Below, one piece after another: positions 13,591 to 25,700 of a stretch of 36,869 nt of DNA. Where the stretch lies: assembly GCA_013365325.1 (NCBI GenBank), contig JABVXV010000473.1, positions 1-36,869 of the forward strand, in the 5' to 3' direction. The number at the start of each line of letters is the position of its first letter. Within the stretch, counting starts at the first letter, position 1. A program made the position numbers and the translations under genes. The notes under the pieces were generated by a model, which worked only from the letters and a program-made list of their open reading frames with translations, had not been told where the DNA came from and made no database searches. This DNA comes from Dipetalonema caudispina. Lineage: Eukaryota; Nematoda; Chromadorea; Rhabditida; Onchocercidae.

Positions 13591-14435
13591 ATAATACCAA
13601 TTTCATTATTTATCTCTTTTGTTTTATTCCATTCTCATTGGTAACAATGGTAGAAGAGAGGAGAGAAAAAATTTCAATTTTTCGCATGAAGAATAGGAAA
13701 AATAATTTTTAAGAAAAAAATGAATTTGGTTTCACACTGATCACATTTCCCAAACAATAATTTATGGTCTCGTTTCTGTTACTCTGCATGATGTCTGCTT
13801 TTCACTTTGTACAAATGTTCTAACAGGAGTGTCAATTTTTGAGTGATCTGTAAAGTGACGTTATACAATGGGAGTCTTATTGATTTTAGTTCGTTATTCT
13901 GCTAAATTTTTGCTTTGATCAGATTTATTTAATTGTTTTATGAAGATTCTGTTACATAGTTATCACTTATGAAGGATAAAGGTAAGAGATATGCAAATAC
14001 TTTTTGAAACAAGAGAAAAAAAAAAAGGAGATTCAGTATTCTTGAAATCGCTGAAAATTGTGGACGAAAAAAGTGCGACGATATAATGAATTGTTTTTTT
14101 TTTTTTTTTTTTTGCAGAATTTGTTGTGTTCTTGATTATTCAATGTTATGCAAATCTCACATTTCAAATTTAGGAATTTCGAAATTCGATAATTTTTGAC
14201 AGTTAATTTGACACTTTCTTCCGTACCTATAAATGTAAATGTCTATAATTATAAACGATTTATAGTCAGTCATAGCCATATTTTATTTCTTATTTTCAAT
14301 GGTTTTTATGAATGCTTTTAAATCTGAAATGAAATGAAATCAACTATCATTTGCAATTTGTTAAATGATTAAACTAAACACTTTTTCGTTTTGAGAATTA
14401 AATGGCATCATTCTCTTCGTTCAACATAAACTTTT

Positions 14436-14479
14436 TAAATGCTCGTTATTACGGTACTAAATGCTCGTTGTTACGGTGC
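14436..14479. repeat. 22-bp tandem duplication
   Basis: Two adjacent 22-base copies (14436-14457 and 14458-14479) differ at two positions. The core is TAAATGCTCGTT. Confidence 0.85.
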
Positions 14480-14658
14480 TACCATTAGTTCGTACATTTC
14501 GCTATTCATATTACCATTTCAATTATTAATTTAAATTTTGAATTAGAATTTGCGAAGTTAATTAAATTTTTGTATTAAAATTAACTACAAATATCACGGT
14601 TTATTTTTTCATTCTTCAATTATTTCATGATAGTTTTTCATGATACTTACGTGGAAGT

Positions 14659-14663
<5 letters not shown>

Positions 14664-14697
<34 letters not shown>
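14664..14697. repeat. 34-nt poly-T run
   Basis: Uninterrupted T homopolymer, the longest in the window. Its length may be unreliable in an assembly. Confidence 0.9.
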
Positions 14698-14824
14698 CAT
14701 AAGTACAAAATCAATTAAAAAATGTGATTATTTCTTATTGAAAGTTTATTTGATCCAAAGATTTCTACCATTCTAATCGCTTCATATCGGGGATGTTGTA
14801 ATTTCAGTTTTGATATATTGATGA

Positions 14825-14976
14825 TACATACGTGTATGTGATGTATGTCTGTATGCAGTCTATACATGTATGTATGTATGTATATATATATGTGTGTGTA
14901 TGTATGTTTGTGTCTGTATGTATCGTCGTGAAGTCCTTTTCATTTTGTTTTTATTTTGCATTTCTCTATTGATGTA

Positions 14977-15014
<38 letters not shown>

Positions 15015-15031
15015 TGTATGTGTGTCTGTGT
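14825..15031. repeat. TATG/TG-rich microsatellite cluster
   Basis: Imperfect TATG and TG repeats occur around 14860-14925. A purer (TG)n tract lies at about 14972-15031, split by ordinary sequence near 14930-14970. Such tracts can adopt Z-DNA and are often length-polymorphic. Confidence 0.85.
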
Positions 15032-15624
15032 TTATTGGTTTAGTCTTCTAATTTATGATATCACTTGATGGACTTATCTATACTATGCTCACCTTTTGAC
15101 CTTAGAATAGTTTATTGCTGAACGATTTTGAACGGTTTAAAAAAAGAATTCATTCTTACTAACATACCCTATTCTATTAATCAATTTATGATTTGGAATT
15201 GTATTAATAAAATAAAATTTGCATTTTTTTTTCATTTTTTTTTTTTGCGAATTTATTTAAATTAAAAGGAAAAATATATATATATAAATATGAATGGGAT
15301 GAAATTTTGATTACTTCTATTCATTGTAATTGTACGAAAGAGGGAGGTATAATGGAATTATTTCCATGCTTAAATTTTTGTTTTACATTTCATGTCATAT
15401 GATTAAATAATATTTTCATTTTGTAATTAATAGATAAAATTAATCGTTTATTTGAATTAGAATATCACTAATATATGTATCATATCATTTATGTTACACG
15501 ATAGAATATTTGATAATTGTTAACTATTGGCTTATAACATTTAATTTTTTTTTTTTTTTTTTTTTAGATTAATTATGATATTTTATAAATTATGACACTT
15601 TCACATTCATTTCTTATGTTTGCT

Positions 15625-15636
15625 TGTTATTTTCAG
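15625..15636 (+). promoter_or_regulatory. candidate spliced-leader acceptor, pdhb-1
   Basis: TTATTTTCAG ends at 15636, 51 bases before the ATG at 15688. No upstream coding exon joins to it, which fits trans-splicing. A 5' untranslated cis-intron is possible. Confidence 0.5.
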
Positions 15637-15687
15637 GTTTATTCTCGTTGAAGCTTAAATTACGTTAAATAAGTAATTTTCATTAAA

Positions 15688-18600
15688 ATGGCATTAAATA
15701 AATTAATTGGAACAGTTGGTCGTTTAACTGTAAAAAATATCACATCACAATTTGGACAAAAATTTGCTGCATCAACGATGAGCGTTCGTGATGCACTTTC
15801 AATGGCATTAGATGAGGAATTATCACATGATGATCGTGTTTTTTTATTGGGTGAAGAAGTTGGACATTATGATGGCGCATATAAGGTATTTAGTATTTTT
15901 TTTTTTTATTTAAAATTTAATATCACAATTTCAGTAATGCTATTTTACTTCTTATTAAACATTTTGAAATGAAAAAAAAAAAAAGGAAAAATAGTAAATG
16001 AAGATATTTATACTTTTGAATTATGTAATGATTCTTTTGAAAGTTCATTTATTGTATATGATACTTTTTTCACATTGAAGAATGGATTGTATAAGTTTTT
16101 GTCCTAATTTTTTTCTTAATAATTCTTTCACAAATTGATTGATATGAATCGAAAATAGGAAAGATATGCGTTTAATATTTTTTTAAAAGAGTAAAAGTAT
16201 ACAACAAACATCCGTCAGTTGATCATTTTTTGAGATAGCTTATATTTTGAGAAGATATTCCTCCACTTATTTTCGTATTTTTTTTTTTGCTGATATTTAC
16301 AGAGATTAAAAAATAAACGGTTTTTCTTTAAGGTTTCAAGAGGTTTGATGCGTAAATTTGGCGAGTCTCGCGTCATAGATACTCCAATTACGGAAGCAGG
16401 TTTTTGTGGCTTAGCGGTCGGTGCAGCATTTGCTGGTCTTCGTCCCATTTGCGAATTTATGACTTACAACTTTTCCATGCAGTGTATCGACCAAATTATA
16501 AATAGTGCAGCCAAAACATATTATATGTCAGCGGGTCAGGTGAGTGTTTTTGCTAACGTAGCACATTTTTTCTCCAATTTTCCATTTATGACTTTTTCTT
16601 TGTTCTTTTCTGAATGTTTAAAATTAAAGTATTAAAGCTTTATATTCAAAATGTAGCAAGATGAGGACGAAATTCATTGATATTCCCGATTTTCTTACTA
16701 GAACAAAGTTCACTTCCGATTTGTTTTAGTAAGAAAAAGAAACTCAATTAGTCAAATCATATTTACCAGTCAACATTTGACGACAATATGAAAAATTTTA
16801 GCTGAATTGTCCGATAGTTTTTCGTGGACCAAATGGAGCAGCTGCCGGTGTTGCTGCACAACATAGTCAGGATTTCACGGTATGGTACGCTCATTGTCCT
16901 GGACTAAAGGTATTTTTCATTGATTTTTTATTTTCATTTTTTGCTTTCACATTTAATTTTTTACAGTTTAAAACTAACTTTCGCAGGTCAAAATTATTCG
17001 AATTAATAAATTTCCTCTGTGAGTTCACGACTGATACTACTGTTTATTTGATCTTCCATCCATGTAATCTGACAGCTCTATAAATTAGTTTGGAATATTG
17101 TTTGTTTTGGAATACTGCTTACCTCTGAAATCATTTGTTGTTGAATGAACTGTTGAAACTTGGTCTTCCACTTTACAGGTTGTGACACCTTATTCCTCTG
17201 AAGATGCAAAAGGTTTACTGAAGTCAGCTGTCCGTGATGACAATCCTGGTAGGCAATTAGATTTATGAGAACAGTTATGATATTTGTAACCTGAAATATC
17301 CTTTCTGTTTGCAAAATATATTAATACTCTAATAGAAACTTTTATGGACTCGATTTTTCTTTCTGCCAAGATAAGAATTTTAAAAAAAAATATCGAACCA
17401 ACGGATAGAATCAATGAAGTGATTAGTGTCTACCAGTGATCGTACTGCTATAATTGATGTTGTTAATTATTGAAATGCTATGATAATATGGTATAATATT
17501 AACGAGACATTGCAGAAAGAGATAAACTCCTATATATAGGCTCTTATTGATTAAGCGGGCACATTATGGTTTTGGAATAAAGGATAATTTAATTACATTA
17601 TTGAACCATTATTATGTATCATATTCTTTTGACAAAACAAACAATTAGCAATAAGCCAATAAACGAAGCAAGAAAAAAGAAATATGTAGTCAAATGATAA
17701 TTTATCGTTTCATATCTACATAGCTAAACTTTCTTTTTCTTTACCATTGACTTTTGCCCTAGCACCTGAAATTGCCATTAGTCATTACCTATGCATTACC
17801 TATGCATTTGCGTTATTTTGGATCATTTATTTTAGGTATGAATGAATACTGATTTATTGTTAAAATTTGCTCATTTACAGCAAGTACATACGTACTATCC
17901 TTTTTTCATCCTCAAAATCTGCTAATCATAGTATACAGATCTCGTATATTTTTGAATAGATTTGCAGGACAATGCAACTAATTTCATTAGATTCGGGCAT
18001 TTTAATGGATTTATCACAATGTGGTACGATGTATCAGAAACCACAGCAGCTAATCTCCTCTTTTTTAAAAAAAAAAATCTCTCTTGGAATATTTCGACGG
18101 CAGTATTGAAGTATTGCAGAAGGACTTTAGGCGATCCTAGGAAAATTAAAAAGTGGCAAATATATGAAGTAGTTGAGCATAAAATTAAAATTAAAGATCG
18201 TAAATTTAGCTTCGTTAATTTTTTTGTTTTTAAGTGGTTATATTGGAGAATGAATTGTTATACAGCGAATCGTTCCCAATGTCAGATGAGGCACTGAAAA
18301 ATGATTTTATGGTACCTCTCGGCAAAGCAAAAATTGAGCGAGAGGGTACAGATATAACTCTTATTTCCTATTCGATTGGTTTGGTAGCAACGATGAAAGC
18401 TGCGGATCAGTTAGCTAAAGAAGGTATCAGTGCTGAGGTAAGTTTATACATCATCTTTTTAAATTTTTCGTAATTCATCATATTTCAACCATTGATAATG
18501 AATGACCGTTTTTTTCTCCAGGTAATTAATTTGCGATCCCTTCGCCCGTTTGATTTTGAAACGATCAAGAAATCAGCCATGAAGACTCATCATGTCGTAA

Positions 18601-18907
18601 CCATTGACAATGGATGGCCGTTCTGTTGCGTGGGGTCAGAAATCTGCATGCAGGTTTGCACTTTACATTGTATATTTTACACTGCAAAATTTCTTTTCCA
18701 TCTTGAAGATTTGACTGTTTCCTTTTGCCTATTAATGATTCCGTGGTTTAGCTGAACGAATCAGATGCATATGATGCTCTGGATGGTCCCGTATATCGAG
18801 TGACTGGTACCGATGTTCCAATGCCATTTAGCGAAACCCTCGAAACTGCAGCTCAACCACAACCGGCTGATGTAGTGAAAATGGCGAAGAGATCATTGAA
18901 AAAATGA
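15688..18907 (+). CDS. pyruvate dehydrogenase E1 component subunit beta, mitochondrial
   Basis: Beta subunit of the alpha2-beta2 E1 enzyme, which decarboxylates pyruvate and reductively acetylates the lipoyl group of E2 in the mitochondrial matrix. Exons: 15688-15885, 16333-16539, 16802-16909, 17179-17248, 18235-18437, 18522-18653, 18752-18907. All phases agree and the product is 357 residues, close to the animal norm. The first 25-30 residues are basic, hydroxylated and acid-free, a typical matrix-targeting peptide. Then follow [27 protein letters not shown] (54-66), DTPITEAGF with the thiamine-diphosphate-interacting glutamate at about residue 87, the [16 protein letters not shown] stretch, and [11 protein letters not shown]. 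The transketolase C-terminal domain runs from about residue 210 ([24 protein letters not shown]). Intron 4 is unusually long (986 bases). No key residue is missing. Confidence 0.96.
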
Positions 18908-19918
18908 GGTCATAGGAAAATCAATCTTTTTATTTATCATAATGGAATTTTACACAGGCATAATGCATTTACCATGTATTTATTAAATTGCTACAAATTT
19001 TATGGAAGTCCCCGAAATTTCTGTTAACCGTAGTTGTTAAAGTTTAAGTTTTCTTAAAGCAATTTAATTTAACATATACATTTCGATTTTTTCATTAATT
19101 TATTTTGCTTTCTCTTATTACGATGGAGGATGTATATGTTCGAAGTTTTTTTTCCTCTCATTCTATGCAAGTGATCTTTCAACCATGTCTGTTTCAGAAG
19201 AAGGAATTATCCGTATTTGATATCCCACTCAGGCAGTGTAATAAAAATTTTAAATTAAAGTGCAAAATTTAGACATGTTATTTTGTTGATAATTTAAGTA
19301 ACTTTTGGCGATTAGCTTTGATTCACATCATACTTGTTTGAGCCTTCAAATTATCATAATGTGGAAGTGAAGATATATAGGTAGGAATAGAAAGTAAATT
19401 GTTTCCCAGACAAATAGATTAGTGAATTGTAACTAGGGGCTAACATTCAGTTGCACTTTCAATAGTTGGCTGAAAATATTACATTCAAAATGTCAACAGT
19501 TTAAAAATTAAAAGAAAAAAAATTTTATAAACAATAACCACCAATTGAACTTCCAATTTTATACATTTACTACCTATAATCTTGCTTAAAGCAACTAATC
19601 TAATCATAATTTCATTATTCTTGCTGCAATTAATAATTTTAAGATGAAAGAGTTATGCTTAGCTTGCGAAACCATAACAAACGTTGGTCATATTAGCAAG
19701 TAAATTTACATAATGTCATAGTTATTTACATTGTAAGAATTGAAATAGAAAGAAATAATTCCAATTTTTGATTACGATACAAATTATTGGGAAAGAAAAA
19801 TGACATAGATATAATATGACAAAAATTCAACAAAGCTGTTTTTTTTTTTTTTTGTTTTTCTTTTTACTCTTCAATTTTTGTAATTGTCAAATACATTGAT
19901 TGATTGATATGTAGTGAA
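18908..19918. other. convergent intergenic region, pdhb-1 / sec-6
   Basis: The 3' ends of two convergent genes face each other across about 1 kb. A canonical AATAAA at 19240-19245 (+), about 330 bases after the pdhb-1 stop, is the best polyadenylation-signal candidate. No canonical AATAAA close to the sec-6 stop on the minus strand was noticed. No other feature is seen. Confidence 0.5.
19240..19245 (+). terminator. candidate poly(A) signal of pdhb-1
   Basis: AATAAA hexamer followed by AT-rich sequence, downstream of the E1 beta stop codon. Placement is inferred only. Confidence 0.4.
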
Positions 19919-21012
19919 TTATTGATTAGCAATGGAAACTTTAACTCGTCGCCGTATCCTTGGAACAACATCTTTGATCACTTGTGTCGTTTTTCGTTCA
20001 CCTTTTGCCATTTGGAACAGTCGTATCAATATCGGATCATTTTCTTTCTTACCAATCATCTTCAGACAATCTTCCGTCAACTCTCTAAACAACCTTCGAT
20101 GATAGTGATCATCATTGCTCATCAACACTTTTAAATTACTTTAAAAGAAAATGGTTGGAAAAAATGTAATAAGAGGGAAAGTTTCATGAATTTTGTTATA
20201 AAATGCTTTTTTGGTAATTCATCACGGATTCTCGAAAAGTTTCGGAAATTTGTGAAGTTCAGAACTTTATCATTTGCATATATTTTCCTATTTTTCATTA
20301 ACATTATTTCATGTGAATTATATTGCATGTCAAATTCCTATAGATAGCGGATATTGTTAAATTTCATTTTGAAATGATTTCAATGAATGATAATCTAACT
20401 AACTAATCTACACATTACCTTAAAAAGTGATAATTTATTGTAATGAAGTAATAATTTTGCAGAAATCCTTTTCCGGAAATTTCAAATCATAGCGAAAATG
20501 ATGATACCAACTATGATCATATTAATCAAAAAATATAACTATAACATTAAATTAAAAGTAACCGTGATTCGCTGCTCGTTACATCATCACGAATATCAGT
20601 AAGAGAGAAAAGGAATTCTTGCGTCATTTCTGGATATTTACGAAGTAATGATGCTATTTCCAATAAAAGCATACCCTTATCACGAAGTGTAATAAATTCA
20701 GCAACTGAATGTAACACATTCGTCAAATTTTCCACCTAAAATAATATGCACCGAATTTTTTCAACAAATATTACTTACAAAATTATTTGGAAAAATGAAA
20801 AAGATGGAAATAAACTAATTTTGAAAAAAATAAATTTAAAAGAAAAAAAAAAAAAGAATTATTTCTCATTCTCTTACCGTATATCCATCAAAAATTGTGT
20901 AATTTTTGTTATGATGTTTAAATGATAATAAGTTCTAGCATGATACAATAATAATATGTCATAGCAGTATGTTCGAATGATACGATTATTACTATTCAAC
21001 AAGAATTGATAG

Positions 21013-21051
<39 letters not shown>

Positions 21052-21993
21052 CGACACTTAACAAGGTATCATCGTGATCATGATATGAATTCAGATGATA
21101 TCGGTAATTCTAATGGGAAAGAAATTTGGTAGAATTTACCTTATTAATGTAATTAAGTTGTGCAAATAATGGATTAAATGTTATATTCATTGCTTCAACA
21201 TCATTTTGAAGACATTTTGCAATAGCGCAACGTTTCCGATATTCTGTGCAAGTTAATTTTCTGAAGTTAACAAATAAATCATTATGAAAGTATTTTCCTA
21301 AAATTTTGCAATGAATTTAATGGATAAATTTTAGAAGGTATATGAGAATTAGGATTAGGATAAAACTTACCTGCTTGCAATAGCATTTAAATATTCAGCC
21401 ACAATTTTAAATTCGATATATCGAAGTATTTCAACATGAACATCACGTCTGAGATGTTTGTAATCATTCTCATAATCTCTTACTGTTTCACAGATCGTTC
21501 CGATAATATTTGAATCTTTCATCCTAAATTTTACAAATTTAAATCATTTCTTCTCTTTTTCTTTTACTAAACTAAATGCTACAATTAAATATTAACAATA
21601 TTTAATCAAAACTGTCATTTCGAATTAGTACCAACCATTGTTTGCTTAATAGTTGTTCGAAGCAATTATTAAGATCGTTGCAAATTTCATCGCAAAGCAT
21701 AGTTATCCTGTAAGTAAAAAAGATATCATAAATAGAATCGAAAAATTATCAATTAATTATCAGAAATAAAATCAAAAAAAGAAAAAATTTTTTCGACAAA
21801 ATATGTACGGGAGAAAATTAATAGTAATAATAAACAATGGTTTTTAGGTATTATTTGTAGAGTAACAATAAATATTACCCATTATATTTATCATTTATGT
21901 GAAACTTTAATTTATTTTAGAAAAATAGAATGTAAAATGTTTATATCTTACTTAAGTTTTTTGTGAAATTTTTTTCCAAAAATTGTAAATAAG

Positions 21994-22024
<31 letters not shown>

Positions 22025-22743
22025 AATGAAGAACTTGCACCATCCGAAGCATATCGTTGAAACGTCTTTTCAAAATTACAATACGTTCCCAAGCAGCTTC
22101 CAATGGTTCCTCATCTTCCAGTTCAATTTCAACTTCACTTTCTTCATTTAATTGATTTCCGGAATTATCACTAAGCTCATCCAAAATATTTTCTGATGAT
22201 GCAGGTGTTATGCTGGCTAATGTTGCTGGTATATCCCGTAGGGCATTCATCGCACCATGAATTGCACCTAAAGATAAAATTGCACCATGAATTGCATCTA
22301 AAGATAAAATTGCACCATAAATTGCATCTAAAGATAAAATTGCACCATGAATTGCACCTAAAGATAAAATTGCACCATGAATTGCATCTAAAGATAAAAT
22401 TGTACTGCGAATTGCCCCTTAAAATGGTGGAAAATGTAAATTTGAATAGGTACCACATATTCAGCTTGATTTCTCTTCGCTGTTTTTTCATCTAAAAACA
22501 ACCATCCTCTACTACGATTCATTTATTGTATGGTACTAATTGCAGTGATAAGATGAATGAGATAAGTCGAAATCATAGCTTGAAGCATATAATTAAATAA
22601 ATAAGTAAATAAATGAGTAAAGAATAAATCAGTAATGAAATAAGTTAGTAGTAATAATTGATTGAATTTTTCATTTCTTTTTTTTTTTTTTAACAATACC
22701 TTGCATTTTATGACTGAAACGTTTTTGTTTCTGTTTGGTAGTT

Positions 22744-22791
<48 letters not shown>

Positions 22792-25700
22792 TCAGTTGAT
22801 GATTGTGAAATGATTGAAATTCGTTTCCGATTTCGAATTCTATTCCAATTTGATGATTCATTCACCATTCCTTCGATATATTTTTCCAATTTATCCGTTG
22901 AATCAGCAAACATATCCAAATTATTTGCAATTGTCATCTATATGTGTTGATAGTGATTAATTTAAATATCTTCAAAATAATTTTTAAAATATTCAAAAAT
23001 TATTACCATAATTTTTATATATTCTTCATTCTGTTCCTTCTGATACATACCTTTATTTTTTAGCTCGATAATAGAATCTATAAAATGAAAAATATTTTAA
23101 GAAGATTTATGAAAAAGACAAAAAAAAAAAAAAATTATGGTGTATTATTTTGTTATAGCACATTTCTAAACTATACAAATATTATGAAATATTGGTAAAT
23201 ATTTTCAATTTAACTGTTAATACATACACATATATAATATTTAATTTAATTAATTTTAAATATTTCCAAGTAAATAAAAAATTTTTTTCGGCTTTATTCT
23301 TTTTTTTTTCATTGTAATAATTCATATCCGTGGTATAGATTAGTTGATTACGTACGATATGATATATCTAATATACGATATATTCAGCTATACAATTAAT
23401 AAATAATTCTTTTCCACTGCTATCATTCATATTTATTTCTAAGAGGAAGAAGAAGAAGAGAGAGAGAGAAAAAAAAAAACTTACCTTCTAAATGAGGACA
23501 AATGAGCCTAATATATTCATTAAGGCATTCATTCAAAACACGTGGTACAATTTCATCCGAAATTTCACAAGCCAAAGTCATCTAGATGATATAAAATTGT
23601 AAGAATATTTCTATAATTTTTACAATAAATATCGTAAATATCATAAATGACGTATTTTCATCGTAGTATGTTGAGAAATATACTGATTTTATTTATCTCA
23701 TTAATTTCATGACAATATTTTTCCAAGTAAATTATAACAGATAATTTAGATAGTCAAATATTTTTTTTTTTTTTCTCCTTAATTATCGGATATTTTCAAT
23801 ACCTGATCATTAACAATTGAATAAAGTATATGCGGTAAATGAGTATAATAATATCCGAATTCATCTTCCAATATATTGTTTTTCAATTCATCGATATTAC
23901 CAAACTGAAAAAATACAAATAATACTGGAGGAAATTTGTTGTACCCTAATTTATTCAGTTTTTTTTTTTCCCTTCCCCATAATATTAAATTCTCTGTTCA
24001 TATATTATCTTTTACTCAGAATCATTCAATCATTCAATACATCACCGATGATCAAAGTAAAAGTGATCGTCTATCGAACGGATACTTTTTTTAATTATGT
24101 ATTAATTTTATAGAAAATGAAAACCAACGTTCGAAAGACTAATTTATTTGATTTGTTGATGATCTAATTTTGATAGTTAAATTATCTTTTTTTTTACAGA
24201 TTGATTAGAATTTTTCTAGCATATAATCCTACCGCATTTTCCGTACATTATCTAATTCATTACAACATTCAAATCAATATAGAATCAATAGGTTAGATTT
24301 GAAGATGATATATTCTATCAATCTTTTAAAATTTAATTAAATTATCTACTAGCATGAATTGTCCTTCTATGATCAATTGTTTCAGATGAGTTGTAAAAAT
24401 GATTGAAAAAAAAAAAAAAAAAAAAGAAAAAGAAATTCACAGTTATTAGCATTACCTCTTGTTTTACAGTCTTCAATGCCCATTCTGTTGTTTCCGATTT
24501 CATTATTTCAACAAATCTGAAAATGAAATAAATTAATTTCTTATCAAATCAAAAATTATACAAAAAAAAAAGCCATTTTGAAAAGATTCATAAAAAAGAA
24601 AAAAAAAAAAAAAAAAACATACATATCAAAAAGACGCATTAATTCATTTTGTTCTATCAATGGTTTATCTTGAATAAGTGAAATTGCATCAATTTCTAGA
24701 AATGCCATACCAAGCATATGTTCCCCGCTGCAACAATTTCCTATAATTTTACCGCACTATTACATAAATTGCTTATCATTCTTAACTTTCAATCCTTCAT
24801 TTCAAATATTGAAAATTCTAATTTCTCTGCTTCTCAATTCCTCAATGAACATATTATTTAGATTATCAGATATAAAATTTGATAATATCATTTAAAAAGT
24901 ATCATTAGCAAAGTAATTCTTTTTTTCTTTTTTCCTCCTTTCAAATTTCAAACAAATGAAAATTTTACAATGTAGATTAATTGAAGAGGAAATAATGATA
25001 TGCAAAAAATATTGCTAAAATTTTATTACTACTACGTAGGCAATAATTTGAATACAGGAAAAACTTACGGATATTGCTTAATCCAACTCAAAAGTTGTAT
25101 CAATTCACGCTTGTTTAATTCGCTTTTTGCCAATTCAGAAATCTATAAATTGATCAAATAATTGTCAATCAATTATCAATTTGGATCAGAATAAAACCAA
25201 ACTTCTCTGCAAACAACTATCATTTGATCATTTGATTTATCAAAATTTATGTTGTTGAGAAATCCTATTAAATTAAGCTTCTGATGAAAAAAAAAAAAAA
25301 AAAATTGTAAATTTTTGTTGGAGAGAAATGATGGAAAGGTAAGAAGATTTTGAATAAATACCTTATTGATGATCCCATTATGATAAAATATAATGAAATT
25401 ATTATAAAGTTGATGTTCTTTTGGGAAAATTCGCAAGAAATGCTTGGCTGCATATAAATCTTCCACAATGTACGAACGACATATTTCCAAATTTCTGCAA
25501 TTTTTTTTTCTGGAAAAAATTTAACATTCTATGATTAATTTATTGAAATGAGAAATTATTGCAATGAACTTTGTAAATGCTATCATTATCATACAAATTA
25601 ATTAGGTTATATATATTTGATTTATTTTTGAATTTTAATTTTTATCATTTTATCAGACACTTACTTCAATTTCATGCAATTCTAATTTTATTTGGATTAG

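Larger units (their letters stand above)
13591..15636. other. intergenic region, helicase to E1 beta gene
   Basis: Two kilobases without a supported gene. It holds long T runs (about 14094-14113, 14664-14697, 15546-15565), a 22-bp duplication (14436-14479) and a TG/TATG-rich block (about 14825-15031). It should also contain the helicase 3' untranslated region and the promoter of the downstream gene. Confidence 0.6.

Noticed and set aside
8955..15687. Operon linking Argonaute, helicase and E1 beta genes
   Set aside because: The spacings (about 1.4 and 2.1 kb) are too large for typical nematode operons, and the genes are not functionally linked.
17962..18297. 111-codon plus-strand open frame
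   Set aside because: It lies in the long fourth intron of pdhb-1 and overlaps exon 5 in another frame. The product has no recognisable domain.
22251..22400. Regular 30-bp repeats resembling a CRISPR array
   Set aside because: The units are directly adjacent with no spacers, lie within a eukaryotic coding exon, and keep a reading frame.
22177..22495. Open frames on both strands over the 30-bp repeat (about 100 codons each)
   Set aside because: They exist only because the repeat length is a multiple of three. The sec-6 frame explains the region.
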